A DNA stretch of 64,000 nt from Sulfotelmatobacter sp963788225 (GTDB lineage Bacteria > Acidobacteriota > Terriglobia > Terriglobales > Acidobacteriaceae), in assembly GCA_963788225.1 (NCBI GenBank), contig CAWBGI010000001.1, forward strand, positions 992,001-1,056,000. The letters are read 5' to 3'. The notes under the pieces were generated by a model. It worked only from the letters and a program-made list of their open reading frames with translations. It ran no database searches and was not told where the DNA came from. Numbering within the stretch: the first letter of the stretch is position 1; every line of letters starts with the position of its first letter. Below, in pieces: positions 53,758 to 61,998 of this stretch. The position numbers were made by a program, and so were the translations under genes.

Positions 53758-53948
53758 AGCCTCGTCGCGACTTTTCTTTCGCTCCTTCGGAGCTTGCTCA
53801 TTTCCCGGGCCTTCCACCCACGGCTTACGCCCCTTCGGCAGGCTCAGGGCAGGATGTGGGCTGCATTCTTTTGCCGCTTTCGCGGCTGGAGCGAGTCGGG
53901 CATTCGCTCAGACAGCCCGGAGGCTTCCCCGTAGGAGCGGTTTGATAA

Positions 53949-54815
53949 CTAACCAGCCAAACGTGAGGCGCGGGCGTGGTGAAGGCTGGAGATGCGGGAG
54001 ATGGCGGCGACCATCATGCTAGAGAGCAGTTGCATGGTGGCTACGTCGCGTTCGTCGAACGCGCTGGGCGACGAGGATAGTACCTCGAACACACCGAGAG
54101 TGCGGCGGTAGTAGCGCAGCGGCGAGACGAGAATGGAGCGGACTCCGAGGCGGCGGCAGCTTGCCAGGTCCACGCGCGGATTGCGCTCGGCATCGTGGCA
54201 GAGCATGATTTCGCCGGTGCGCACGGCTTCAGCGGAGATGCCGGCATCGGTTTGCAAGCGTACACCGAGATCGGGGGCGGTGCGTCCGGCGCGGGCGCGG
54301 CAGACGATTTCGTCGCCGGCGCGCAGGGCGATCGCTGCACCCGTGGCGCCTGTGAGGTGCTGGGCGCGCTCGGTGATAGCGCTGATGGCGGGTTCAAGAT
54401 CAAGATCGGCGGCGCGGATTTCGACTTCTTCTCCGGGATGTACAATTCGAATGCCGGAGACGGGATGGGCCGCATTGGCCACGCGAAGCTGGCTGCGAAG
54501 AGCAGTCGTGGGAATGCGAGTATGATCGGCGGCATTCAGGACTTCCCTGTTTATCTGGGGATCGGGGACCGTGCGCAACAAGTCGCGGACCAGACTGTCG
54601 AGTTCAGAATCGGTGATGAGATGCGCCGTCTGCTGGCCGCCAAGAGTTCCACCCAGAACACGGGAAAGGCTGAGCAGTGAGGTGTTGCCGCAGGCCAGGC
54701 AATAGGGTCGGCTGTTGGTGCTGATCAGTTCGCACTGAACACAAAACGTAGCGGATTGAAGAGGAACAAAATTAACGTCTTGAAAGGTCGTGCCATAAAT
54801 CGTCTTCCGAAACAT
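53949..54815 (-). CDS. Zinc-ribbon plus GAF signalling protein
   Basis: A 288-residue protein. The N-terminal zinc ribbon has CVQC...CLAC near residues 25-45; a linker follows; and the GAF domain (about 140-280) has MLCHDAERNPRVDLASCRRLGVRSILVSP. This GAF module matches those of the amidase fusion and the PilZ-GAF-Sel1 protein. The ATG at 54815 follows GGGAAAGG; a longer frame upstream would add a transmembrane segment, so a membrane form cannot be excluded. No output domain is present. Confidence 0.7.
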   Translation of the reverse strand: MFRKTIYGTTFQDVNFVPLQSATFCVQCELISTNSRPYCLACGNTSLLSLSRVLGGTLGGQQTAHLITDSELDSLVRDLLRTVPDPQINREVLNAADHTRIPTTALRSQLRVANAAHPVSGIRIVHPGEEVEIRAADLDLEPAISAITERAQHLTGATGAAIALRAGDEIVCRARAGRTAPDLGVRLQTDAGISAEAVRTGEIMLCHDAERNPRVDLASCRRLGVRSILVSPLRYYRRTLGVFEVLSSSPSAFDERDVATMQLLSSMMVAAISRISSLHHARASRLAG

Positions 54816-55031
54816 GATTACCTTTCCCGCCAATACCAAGAGAAGAATCAAGGTAAATAGGATGGGCGCAGTTAGACAGTGTTCGGGATGGTTCGCTCTT
54901 GTGGAAAAGTCGGTCGCTCGCATTCGGCGGTAGGTCAGGGCTTGTGAGTGTGCAAGAAATTGCAACTTTTAAAACCGTCTGAAAGCCGCTCCCTGCGAGG
55001 GTTTTGGCGGGTGGTTTTTTCGACTTAGCTA

Positions 55032-55060
55032 TTGATTTGGGGGTACTGCTAAGTTAAAAT
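55032..55060 (+). promoter_or_regulatory. Sigma-70-type promoter of pqqA
   Basis: TTGATT (55032-55037), 17-base spacer, TAAAAT (55055-55060), 48 bases before the pqqA ATG. The promoter also lies within a hairpin region (ACTTAGC...GCTAAGT). A second small hairpin GAGGC-AGAA-GCCTC (55073-55086) sits in the leader. Confidence 0.6.
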
Positions 55061-55107
55061 CACAGAACGTTCGAGGCAGAAGCCTCTGGACATCTGGGGG
55101 AAGAAAA

Positions 55108-55185
55108 ATGCAGTGGACGGCACCCGCTTTTGAAGAAGTTTGCTTGAATTGCGAAATCAACTCTTACGTCAGCGCAAAACTTTAA
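55108..55185 (+). CDS. pqqA: Pyrroloquinoline quinone precursor peptide PqqA
   Basis: A 25-residue peptide (MQWTAPAFEEVCLNCEINSY...) with the PqqA pattern: an N-terminal W-x-x-P-x-F segment, then Glu16 and Tyr20 in E-I-N-S-Y, the two residues that are joined to form PQQ. GGGGGAAG lies just upstream of the ATG. It has its own promoter (55032-55060) and terminator (55219-55265). No pqqB-E gene is near it. The Cys pair (CLNC) before the Glu is extra compared with the classic proteobacterial peptide. Confidence 0.8.
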   Translation: MQWTAPAFEEVCLNCEINSYVSAKL

Positions 55186-55218
55186 CCCGTCAGCCCTCCC
55201 TACCCTTCCTTGATTTTG

Positions 55219-55265
55219 AGTCACGCGCTGGTGTGTGCGTGGCTTTCTCTGTTGTCTTTTATTTT
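55219..55265 (+). terminator. Rho-independent terminator of pqqA
   Basis: AGTCACGC (55219-55226) pairs with GCGTGGCT (55237-55244) over a ten-base loop, with one U-G pair, and is followed by the T-rich stretch TTCTCTGTTGTCTTTTATTTT. Confidence 0.6.
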
Positions 55266-55450
55266 GGCGCACAAGTTCGGGAGACGTAGCTCAGTGGCTA
55301 AAACCCTCCGGGAGCAGAGTCTCCTAACGCGGCGCTGGAAGGGCTGCTCCACCCTCAGCTGCTTCGATTAAAACCCAGATCAATTGGTACGGCTGAAGCA
55401 TGCCCTTACGAATCTCTTTGTAAGAATCAAATCCACGGGGATCGAAATCT

Positions 55451-57037
55451 TTAGCCCGCTTGCGCGGCGACGAATCCCTCGTCGTCTTGATTGAGGCGCG
55501 GAATGATTTGCACCGTGTGCTGCAGTGTACGGTCGAGGGCATCGGCTAGGGCAATTGGGAAGGCCGAGGTCAGAAGATTGATATCAAGTTGCAAATCGCG
55601 TTGCGAGTAAAGCCTGTGAACTTGCAGCGCACCGCGATGGCGATTGGACGAACTCACCAGATCCAGCGACAAGGTCCAAACTGCCAAACCCTCCAGAGAT
55701 CTCACTCCTCGCGTTTTGCCCCAATGAAAGGACACTTCGCCACGGCGCGACTGCGCGCCGGGCTCACCCGCACTTAGGGGATTGAATTCACCTGGAAAGA
55801 GTTTGAACCGGACATCGAACCCATCAAAATCGTTGCAGATGAAAGCTGCCTCCAGTACCGGGCAGATCTGTTCGTAATCGCGAACCGCTTTGAGTTCTTC
55901 TGTCGCCCGACGGATGGCGAGGTTGTTGATAACGATCTGGCGTTGCTCGAGCGTGCGCTGGGCCACGCGGCCCAGTTCGCCCAACTCGAGATAGCCCAGG
56001 CGCTGCACTCCCACCCAGATGCCAATTCCCAGCACGGCAAGAACCAGGCCCAGCGAACTGCCCGTGGGCCAGAGCAGGAACAAGCTGAGGAGGGCAAACA
56101 CTGCCGAAACCGCATAGAGCACTATCACGACTTGGCGATGGGTGAGGCCATGTTGCAACAGCTTGTGATGGATGTGCTCACGGTCGGCGGTGAAGACTGG
56201 GCGTCCGCTGATCAACCGCCGGAGAATGGAGAGGGTGGTTTCCAGAATCGGCAGGCCGAAGGAAACGACGGGAATGGCAACTGCAACGATCGTCGGGGAT
56301 TTTTGCGCTCCAGCCAGAGCGAGCGCGCTGAGCATGAAGCCGATGAAAAGACTGCCAGAGTCTCCGAGAAAGATGGTCGCAGGATTGAAGTTGTAGCGCA
56401 GAAAACCAAGGATCGCGCCAGCCAGCGCAATGGTCATGACGGTGACCAGGGGGTATCCATTCACCAGTGCAACGACGAAGACCACCAATGTCGAGAACAA
56501 TGCTGAACCGGCAGCGAGGCCATCGAGGCCGTCAATCAAATTGAAGGCGTTGGTGATGGCCAGGACCCACAAGATGGTGAAGGGCAGCCCCACGAACCAT
56601 GGCAGTTGATGCTCACCGAAGAGGACCGGGATATTGAGAATGCGAAGTCCGCCCATGAACAACATGGCGCCGGCAATCGCTTGCACCGCAAATTTAACGT
56701 ACGGGCCAACGGTGTAAATATCGTCGTAGACACCCAGCAGGAAAACGAGGCATGCGGGGACGAGGATGGTGAGCAGGGTCTTCAGAGAAAAGGTTGACCG
56801 CAGATCGGGGTAGAGAGAAGCGATGACCGCAGAGGCTACTATGGTCAGCAAAAAGGAAATGAAAATCGCAACTCCACCGAGACGCGGCAGAGGGCTCACG
56901 TGCAGGTGCCGGTCCTGGGTAGGGACCGCGACCCAGCCGCGCCGGGTTGCGAAGTCCCGCACATAACGCGTAAGGACGAACGAGAACAGCAGCGAGAGGA
57001 AAAAAATCGCAAAAAAAGCTACCGTCAACGATGCCAC
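55451..57037 (-). CDS. WecA/MraY-type undecaprenyl-phosphate sugar-1-phosphate transferase with C-terminal extension
   Basis: A 528-residue membrane protein. The first ~340 residues have about ten to eleven transmembrane helices, the Mg-binding DDI..GPYVKF and NLIDGLDGLAAG motifs, and the substrate loop HIHHKLLQHGLTHRQ. This is the enzyme that starts polyprenol-linked glycan synthesis. The last ~180 residues (from about ELKAVRDYEQICPVL) form a soluble extension not needed in WecA. A GTG start is listed; TTG at 57028 after GAGGTGG is an alternative. Confidence 0.85.
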   Translation of the reverse strand: MASLTVAFFAIFFLSLLFSFVLTRYVRDFATRRGWVAVPTQDRHLHVSPLPRLGGVAIFISFLLTIVASAVIASLYPDLRSTFSLKTLLTILVPACLVFLLGVYDDIYTVGPYVKFAVQAIAGAMLFMGGLRILNIPVLFGEHQLPWFVGLPFTILWVLAITNAFNLIDGLDGLAAGSALFSTLVVFVVALVNGYPLVTVMTIALAGAILGFLRYNFNPATIFLGDSGSLFIGFMLSALALAGAQKSPTIVAVAIPVVSFGLPILETTLSILRRLISGRPVFTADREHIHHKLLQHGLTHRQVVIVLYAVSAVFALLSLFLLWPTGSSLGLVLAVLGIGIWVGVQRLGYLELGELGRVAQRTLEQRQIVINNLAIRRATEELKAVRDYEQICPVLEAAFICNDFDGFDVRFKLFPGEFNPLSAGEPGAQSRRGEVSFHWGKTRGVRSLEGLAVWTLSLDLVSSSNRHRGALQVHRLYSQRDLQLDINLLTSAFPIALADALDRTLQHTVQIIPRLNQDDEGFVAAQAG

Positions 57038-57318
57038 CTCGGTCGATCAATCACGAACATCGGCTCGCCTGCTGTCTAACAGGAAAGTATTGCAGCAGCG
57101 CGATGCTGCTGGTAGTGAGTTAGCGGGTACGTCTGTACACGTCTGCGTTGAGGGTTACTGGGAATCTAGCAGCCTGAGGGCAGGCTTTCAATCGCTTGCC
57201 CGCGAAAAGCTGTGGAAAACGCGTCCTTCCACGACGTCCTTGGCGAATTTGAATACGACGGGCAGCGCGCACGCTGTGCTAAACTTTTGAGCGATCCTTC
57301 TTCCAACAGAGGCTTTTC
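57038..57318. other. 281-bp gap between the WecA-type and export genes
   Basis: No gene is supported. It carries the divergent promoters of the WecA-type gene and the export gene, and a hairpin CAGCAG...CTGCTG near 57092-57110. No operator was recognised. Confidence 0.4.
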
Positions 57319-58395
57319 ATGGAGTTCGGCGGATTTAGTTTTGCCCGCGGTCGCAGTCTGCTCGCGTTCTCGCTGGTTTTGCTGAGCGGTTTGGAGTTCG
57401 AAGCTTGGGCGCAGCAAGCGCCGGCTTCTTCGCCCGTGGAAAACACTGTGCCGGCGCTGCCGCCGGCAGAGCCGGTCTCGGAAGCTGCGGTTGGAAGTGG
57501 GCGCGGCAAAGCTGACTCCGCGAAAAGCGCCCCGAGCGGCACCCCAGCAACCTCCGTTGCCACAGCCAACGAACAGTCCACAGCGTTGAGGTTGGGTGCG
57601 GGCGATTTGCTCGAGATCAGCGTCTACAACGTGCCGGAATTGAACACGAAAGCACGAGTGGGGAAATCAGGGGACGTCTACCTCCCGCTGATTGATTATG
57701 TGCACGTTGGCGATCTAACGGTCGAAGAAGCTCAGGCGATGATCCAGAAGCGGCTGGAAGACGGAGGCTTTGTCCGCAGCGCGCACGTCACGATCTTCCT
57801 CGACGAATCCACAAACCAGGGGGTAACGATTCTCGGTGATGTGGCGAGGCCGGGCATCTATCCGGCCCTGGGAGAACGCAAGCTGTACGACCTGATCTCG
57901 GCGGCAGGCGGATTCACGCAGACGGCGGGACGAAAAATAAGCATTATCAGGCAGCACGGTCAGGCGCCAATTACTGTGAACCTGCCCAGGAACCTGGCCG
58001 ACGATATTCAAGACAACATCGAAATCATGCCAGGAGACACGATCACGGTGCCACGGGCGCCGATCATCTACGTGGTGGGCGATGTGGGGCATCCCTCTGG
58101 TCTTCTCGTGGATAACGGCAGCTTGACCGTGCTGCAGGCGCTTGCGCTCGCGGGCGGGACCAATCACACGGCAAAGATGAGCGGAACCCGCATCATACGA
58201 AAGGGCCCGGCTGGCATGACCGAAACGCGTGTTCCGCTCAAGAAGATGCTGGAGGCGAAGGCTCCGGACATAACGTTGCAGCCCGATGACATCCTTTTCG
58301 TGCCCTTGAGCGGAGGCCGGGTCGCGGCGGCAACGGTGTTTAGCGCAGCTGTAACTGCGGGCGCCGGGCTGGCAATCATCGCTGCGCATCCGTAG
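57319..58395 (+). CDS. Polysaccharide export protein (Wza/SLBB family)
   Basis: A 358-residue periplasmic or outer-membrane protein with a signal peptide (hydrophobic stretch about 15-30) and a Pro/Ala/Ser linker. From residue ~95 comes the polysaccharide export domain (LRLGAGDLLEISVYNVPEL, GDVYLPLIDYVHVGDLT) and two SLBB repeats (GDVARPGIYPALGERKLYDL and GDVGHPSGLLVDNGSLTVLQALALAGG). It lacks a lipobox. A hydrophobic C-terminus (TVFSAAVTAGAGLAIIAA) may anchor it. It should form the exit channel for the polysaccharide of this locus. Confidence 0.88.
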   Translation: MEFGGFSFARGRSLLAFSLVLLSGLEFEAWAQQAPASSPVENTVPALPPAEPVSEAAVGSGRGKADSAKSAPSGTPATSVATANEQSTALRLGAGDLLEISVYNVPELNTKARVGKSGDVYLPLIDYVHVGDLTVEEAQAMIQKRLEDGGFVRSAHVTIFLDESTNQGVTILGDVARPGIYPALGERKLYDLISAAGGFTQTAGRKISIIRQHGQAPITVNLPRNLADDIQDNIEIMPGDTITVPRAPIIYVVGDVGHPSGLLVDNGSLTVLQALALAGGTNHTAKMSGTRIIRKGPAGMTETRVPLKKMLEAKAPDITLQPDDILFVPLSGGRVAAATVFSAAVTAGAGLAIIAAHP

Positions 58396-58416
58396 GGGTA
58401 GCCGCGCAGCGACCGG

Positions 58417-59700
58417 TTACGCGGCAACTCTTGTGCTGCGCAGTGGCGGCAACTTTAGCAGGTCTTCAAGCGTATGGATGTATTTTTCCGCAGTGTGATG
58501 GCGGGAAAATTTGCGCACGATGTGCTCTCGACCGTTCCTTCCCAATTCGCGAGCCACTTCCGGATTCGCGGCCAAATAACGAATGGCATCCACAAGAGCG
58601 TCAGACTGCTCCGGTTCGATGGCGAGCCCGGCGCGGGCTTCGTCGAGAATTGCACGCGCTTGCCCATCCACGCCAAGGATGACCGGGCGCGCGCATGACA
58701 TGAACTCAAGCATCTTGGTTGGGATCACGGTTTTGAACAGGTCAGCCTTCTTGAGTAAAACGAGGCATGCGTCCGAGGCGCAGATGTAAGCGGGAATTCT
58801 CTCGCGAGGCTGCTGATCGACAAATCGTAGATTCGACAGCCCACGCTCCCGCGCCAGCGCGGCGATGCGCTCTTTTTCGGCGCCCTCGCCAACCATTAGA
58901 AAAACAATCTCAGGATTCGCATCCCGCACCTGGGCTGCAGCGCTAATGATTGTTTCCAGCCCATGCGCCATTCCCATGGTACCGATGTAGGAGATGACGA
59001 ATTTTCCCTCCATGCCCAGTTCCCTTCTCAAGGCCGGTGCTGCGTTGCCAGAGAATGGTTCCGGAGCGAAGAGTTTGGTCTCCACTCCGTTCTCGATCAC
59101 GGAGATCTTTTCCCGAGGTACGTGCCAGTGTTCCACCAGATAATCTTCAAAAGCGGGCGTGACCACCACCACCCGGTCCGAATGGCGGTAAAGGAAGCCG
59201 GCAATCTTGGCCAGAGCCCGGTGCAACAGCGAATTGCTCTCACCCATGCCTACCGCAGCCAGCGACTCCGGCCAAAGATCGCGCACTTCGAAGACAAAAG
59301 GGACGCGTTTGCAGCGGGCCAACCACCAACCTGAGAGGGCGACCAGCAATTGCGGTGACGTGGCGATCACGACGTCAGGCCGTGCCAGGAATAGACCGGT
59401 GCTCGCCGCCGACACGCAAAATGAACTGTAGTTCAACATTCGCTCATGCGCTTTCCGGTTGGGAAATGGGAGAAGCCAGGTGCGTACCACGTTGACGCCT
59501 TCTGTTTTTTCGCGAACCACGAGGCGCCGGAATTTGTCGCGATACTCAGGAGGGACAACGCCGGTGGGATGATTTGGAAATCCTGTGAGCACCGTCACTT
59601 CATGGCCGGAGGCGGCCCAATGCCACGACAGCTCAGCTGCGCGCGCAGCCGGCGCCCCCATCTCCGGTGGAAAGTATTGCGAGACGTAGAGAATCTTCAT
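58417..59700 (-). CDS. Family 4 glycosyltransferase (WbuB/WcaI-like)
   Basis: A 427-residue GT-B enzyme. The N-terminus KILYVSQYFPPEMGAPAARAAELS is the acceptor-binding start; the C-terminal half has VISYIGTMGMAHGLETII and the E-x7-E region EFMSCARPVILGVDGQARAILDEARAGLAIEPE. The pattern matches retaining GT4 enzymes of O-antigen and exopolysaccharide loci (WbuB type). No membrane helix is evident. It lies in the polysaccharide locus with the genes to its right. Confidence 0.88.
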   Translation of the reverse strand: MKILYVSQYFPPEMGAPAARAAELSWHWAASGHEVTVLTGFPNHPTGVVPPEYRDKFRRLVVREKTEGVNVVRTWLLPFPNRKAHERMLNYSSFCVSAASTGLFLARPDVVIATSPQLLVALSGWWLARCKRVPFVFEVRDLWPESLAAVGMGESNSLLHRALAKIAGFLYRHSDRVVVVTPAFEDYLVEHWHVPREKISVIENGVETKLFAPEPFSGNAAPALRRELGMEGKFVISYIGTMGMAHGLETIISAAAQVRDANPEIVFLMVGEGAEKERIAALARERGLSNLRFVDQQPRERIPAYICASDACLVLLKKADLFKTVIPTKMLEFMSCARPVILGVDGQARAILDEARAGLAIEPEQSDALVDAIRYLAANPEVARELGRNGREHIVRKFSRHHTAEKYIHTLEDLLKLPPLRSTRVAA

Positions 59701-59733
59701 GAGGCGGTGAACAACTATACCTGAAGCGTGTAC

Positions 59734-61998
59734 TCAGGAAGCTCGATCAAGGTCACCGGCATCGGGAATGTGATCGCCGCAGTGGACATTTTTCACTGCG
59801 CTCGGCACCGCGACAGCTTGCCCCAGACATCGCGACCGTTCCAGCGCGAACGTTGCCAGCATCGTGTTGATAATTTCACGGAAAGGGATCGGCGATTCTG
59901 CGCCGGTTCGAATCGCCGCGACGAACGCCTCCCATTCGCCCCGATGGCCCTTGTCCTGTTGCAGGAGCGAGCGGAAGACGCGCTTCCTTCCGCCGCGAAC
60001 AAGCTCCAGCCGCCGAAAATCTTCCAGCACCGCCACGCTGCCGCCGCCGAACACTTCAACGCGTTCTTTGGAAAAAGACTTGTCGCCGTTTGCGAGGTAA
60101 CTGACGGTACCCTGCGAGCCATCGGCAAAGCGCAACGAGCATACAACGTTGTCGTTGCTGTATTGACCAGGGTTCGGCAGGCCGCGCGTCTCAACTCCCA
60201 CGGGGGACGAGTTCGTAAGGAAGCACAGGAAGTCCACAAAATGGCAGACCTCCCCGAGAATTCGGCCTCCGCCCTGCAGCGGATCGTTCAGCCAGTGATC
60301 CCCGGGAAGAAAGCCTGCATTCACGCGATAGTGGAGCGCCAGGGGTTCACGCACATCCTGGAGGAATTTCTTGAGTCGAATTGCCAACGGGGCAAAGCGG
60401 CGATTGAAACCGACCATGAGAAGCTGGCGACTGGAGGCCTGATGGTCGCTGGTTTGGTCTGGATGAGTTCGATGGTCGTGCGCGGCAACGATTTCGCTGA
60501 GTTCTGCTTCGTTGAGGCAGAGAGGTTTTTCGCAGAAAACGTGTTTGCCCGAGTTGAGGGCCGCTATTACCTGTGCAGCGTGCAGATGATGGCGCGTGGT
60601 GATGACCACTGTGTTGACGGCCGGACCGTGGAGAAGCTCCTGTTCGTCGGTGGTGCAGGAACGAAAATCAAATTTTGCGGCGGCGTGACGCGCGTGAGAA
60701 CCATTTGCGGCACAGGCTACAACCATTTCAACACCACCGACGCCCTTGATCGCAGGCAGCAGTGTGCTGGTGGCGAAACTGCCCGCGCCGAGAAGGCCGA
60801 CCCGAATCGATTCATCGCTCGCGATGGGCCGATCAATCGCTCCCACGTTTATTTGGCTTGCGTTGTCAGCAAGCTCCGCATAGGTGATCAGCACGCCCAA
60901 AAACGGTTCACGCGTTTTGCCCGTGATTAAATCGTAGGCGGAGTGTGCCCTCGCGATCGGAAAATGATGGGTGACCAGCGAGAGCAAATCAAGTTTGCGA
61001 TCCGCCAGCAGCCTTAGAAACGCTTCCATGTTCCGCGTCTCCGTCCACCGCACGTAGCCAATCGGGTAATCGATCCCCTTCTGCTCGTACGCGGAGTCAT
61101 AGCGGCCGGGCCCGTAAGAGCGCGAGACACGAAAGTCGAGTTCCTTCTCGTAAAAGAATCTGCGCGGGATATCCATGGCTACCGTTCCTACCGCGACAAC
61201 GACTGCGCGATTCCGAGCCACTGCTCCCGCTAGATTCACGGGATCATTGCTGGTGGTTTGCGCCGTAATCAGCACTGCGTCCGCGCCATGGCGGCCAGAG
61301 TGTTGCGCGCATAGGTCCTGAAAGCCGGAAGCTGAAGTGCTCACTGCATCGGCGCCCAGGCGTAGAGCCAGTTGCGCGCGCTCCTCAGAAATGTCCATCC
61401 CCAGCACTGTGCAGCCAGCCGCCTTGAGAATCTGCACTGTCAATTGACCGAGCAAGCCCAAGCCGATCACTGCCACAATGTCGCCCAGCTTGACGTCTGC
61501 ATTGCGCACGCCGTGAAGCGCAATCGCCCCCAGCGTGGTGAAGGCCGCTTCATCAAAGATCACAGTTTCAGAGGGAATACGCGCGACCAGCAGGCGGGGA
61601 ACGCAAGCAAACTCGGCATGCACGGCGTGACCTGCGCCCGCACAGGCCACGCGATCTCCGGGATTGATATCGGCAACGCCTTCGCCCACGGCGACGACGG
61701 TTCCAGCGCTGCTGTATCCCAATGCGCTGGGTTGATCGAGACGGTTGCGGACCGAAGACACCGTCGCCAGCAGCCCATCACGGCTGATCTTGCTCAGGAC
61801 TTCGCGCACCAGATCGGGCCGCATTCTTGCTTTCTGCAGCAAGTTCTTGCTGGCGAACTCGGTGGAAGCGCGCTCCGTGCCCGCGGAGACGAGTGAGGCA
61901 GCAGTGCGAACCAGCACGCATCCCGCCAGCAACTTTGGGGCAGGAACCTCCAACACAGTGACTTCGGCGCTGCGGGCGTCCTGGAAAACTTGTTTCAT
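59734..61998 (-). CDS. Two-domain oxidoreductase: zinc-dependent dehydrogenase fused to Gfo/Idh/MocA
   Basis: A 754-residue fusion. The first ~375 residues are a medium-chain alcohol dehydrogenase-like domain (GLGLLGQLTVQILKAAG coenzyme loop, SAGTERAS near the start), although the catalytic zinc Cys pattern is weak. Residues ~395-740 are a Gfo/Idh/MocA oxidoreductase (RVGLLGAGSFATSTLLPAIK, HVFCEKPLCLNEAEL with the catalytic Lys, and NRRFAPLA). This bi-domain protein is known from surface polysaccharide loci next to heparinase genes. It overlaps the heparinase gene as ATGA. Likely acts on a nucleotide-sugar or glycan residue. Confidence 0.82.
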   Translation of the reverse strand: MKQVFQDARSAEVTVLEVPAPKLLAGCVLVRTAASLVSAGTERASTEFASKNLLQKARMRPDLVREVLSKISRDGLLATVSSVRNRLDQPSALGYSSAGTVVAVGEGVADINPGDRVACAGAGHAVHAEFACVPRLLVARIPSETVIFDEAAFTTLGAIALHGVRNADVKLGDIVAVIGLGLLGQLTVQILKAAGCTVLGMDISEERAQLALRLGADAVSTSASGFQDLCAQHSGRHGADAVLITAQTTSNDPVNLAGAVARNRAVVVAVGTVAMDIPRRFFYEKELDFRVSRSYGPGRYDSAYEQKGIDYPIGYVRWTETRNMEAFLRLLADRKLDLLSLVTHHFPIARAHSAYDLITGKTREPFLGVLITYAELADNASQINVGAIDRPIASDESIRVGLLGAGSFATSTLLPAIKGVGGVEMVVACAANGSHARHAAAKFDFRSCTTDEQELLHGPAVNTVVITTRHHLHAAQVIAALNSGKHVFCEKPLCLNEAELSEIVAAHDHRTHPDQTSDHQASSRQLLMVGFNRRFAPLAIRLKKFLQDVREPLALHYRVNAGFLPGDHWLNDPLQGGGRILGEVCHFVDFLCFLTNSSPVGVETRGLPNPGQYSNDNVVCSLRFADGSQGTVSYLANGDKSFSKERVEVFGGGSVAVLEDFRRLELVRGGRKRVFRSLLQQDKGHRGEWEAFVAAIRTGAESPIPFREIINTMLATFALERSRCLGQAVAVPSAVKNVHCGDHIPDAGDLDRAS

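Noticed and set aside
55279..55328. tRNA-like stretch (GGGAGACGTAGCTCAGTGG with matching GTCTCC)
   Set aside because: The first 20 bases look like a tRNA acceptor and D-arm, but there is no anticodon arm, T-arm or CCA region in range. It may be a tRNA relic or chance.
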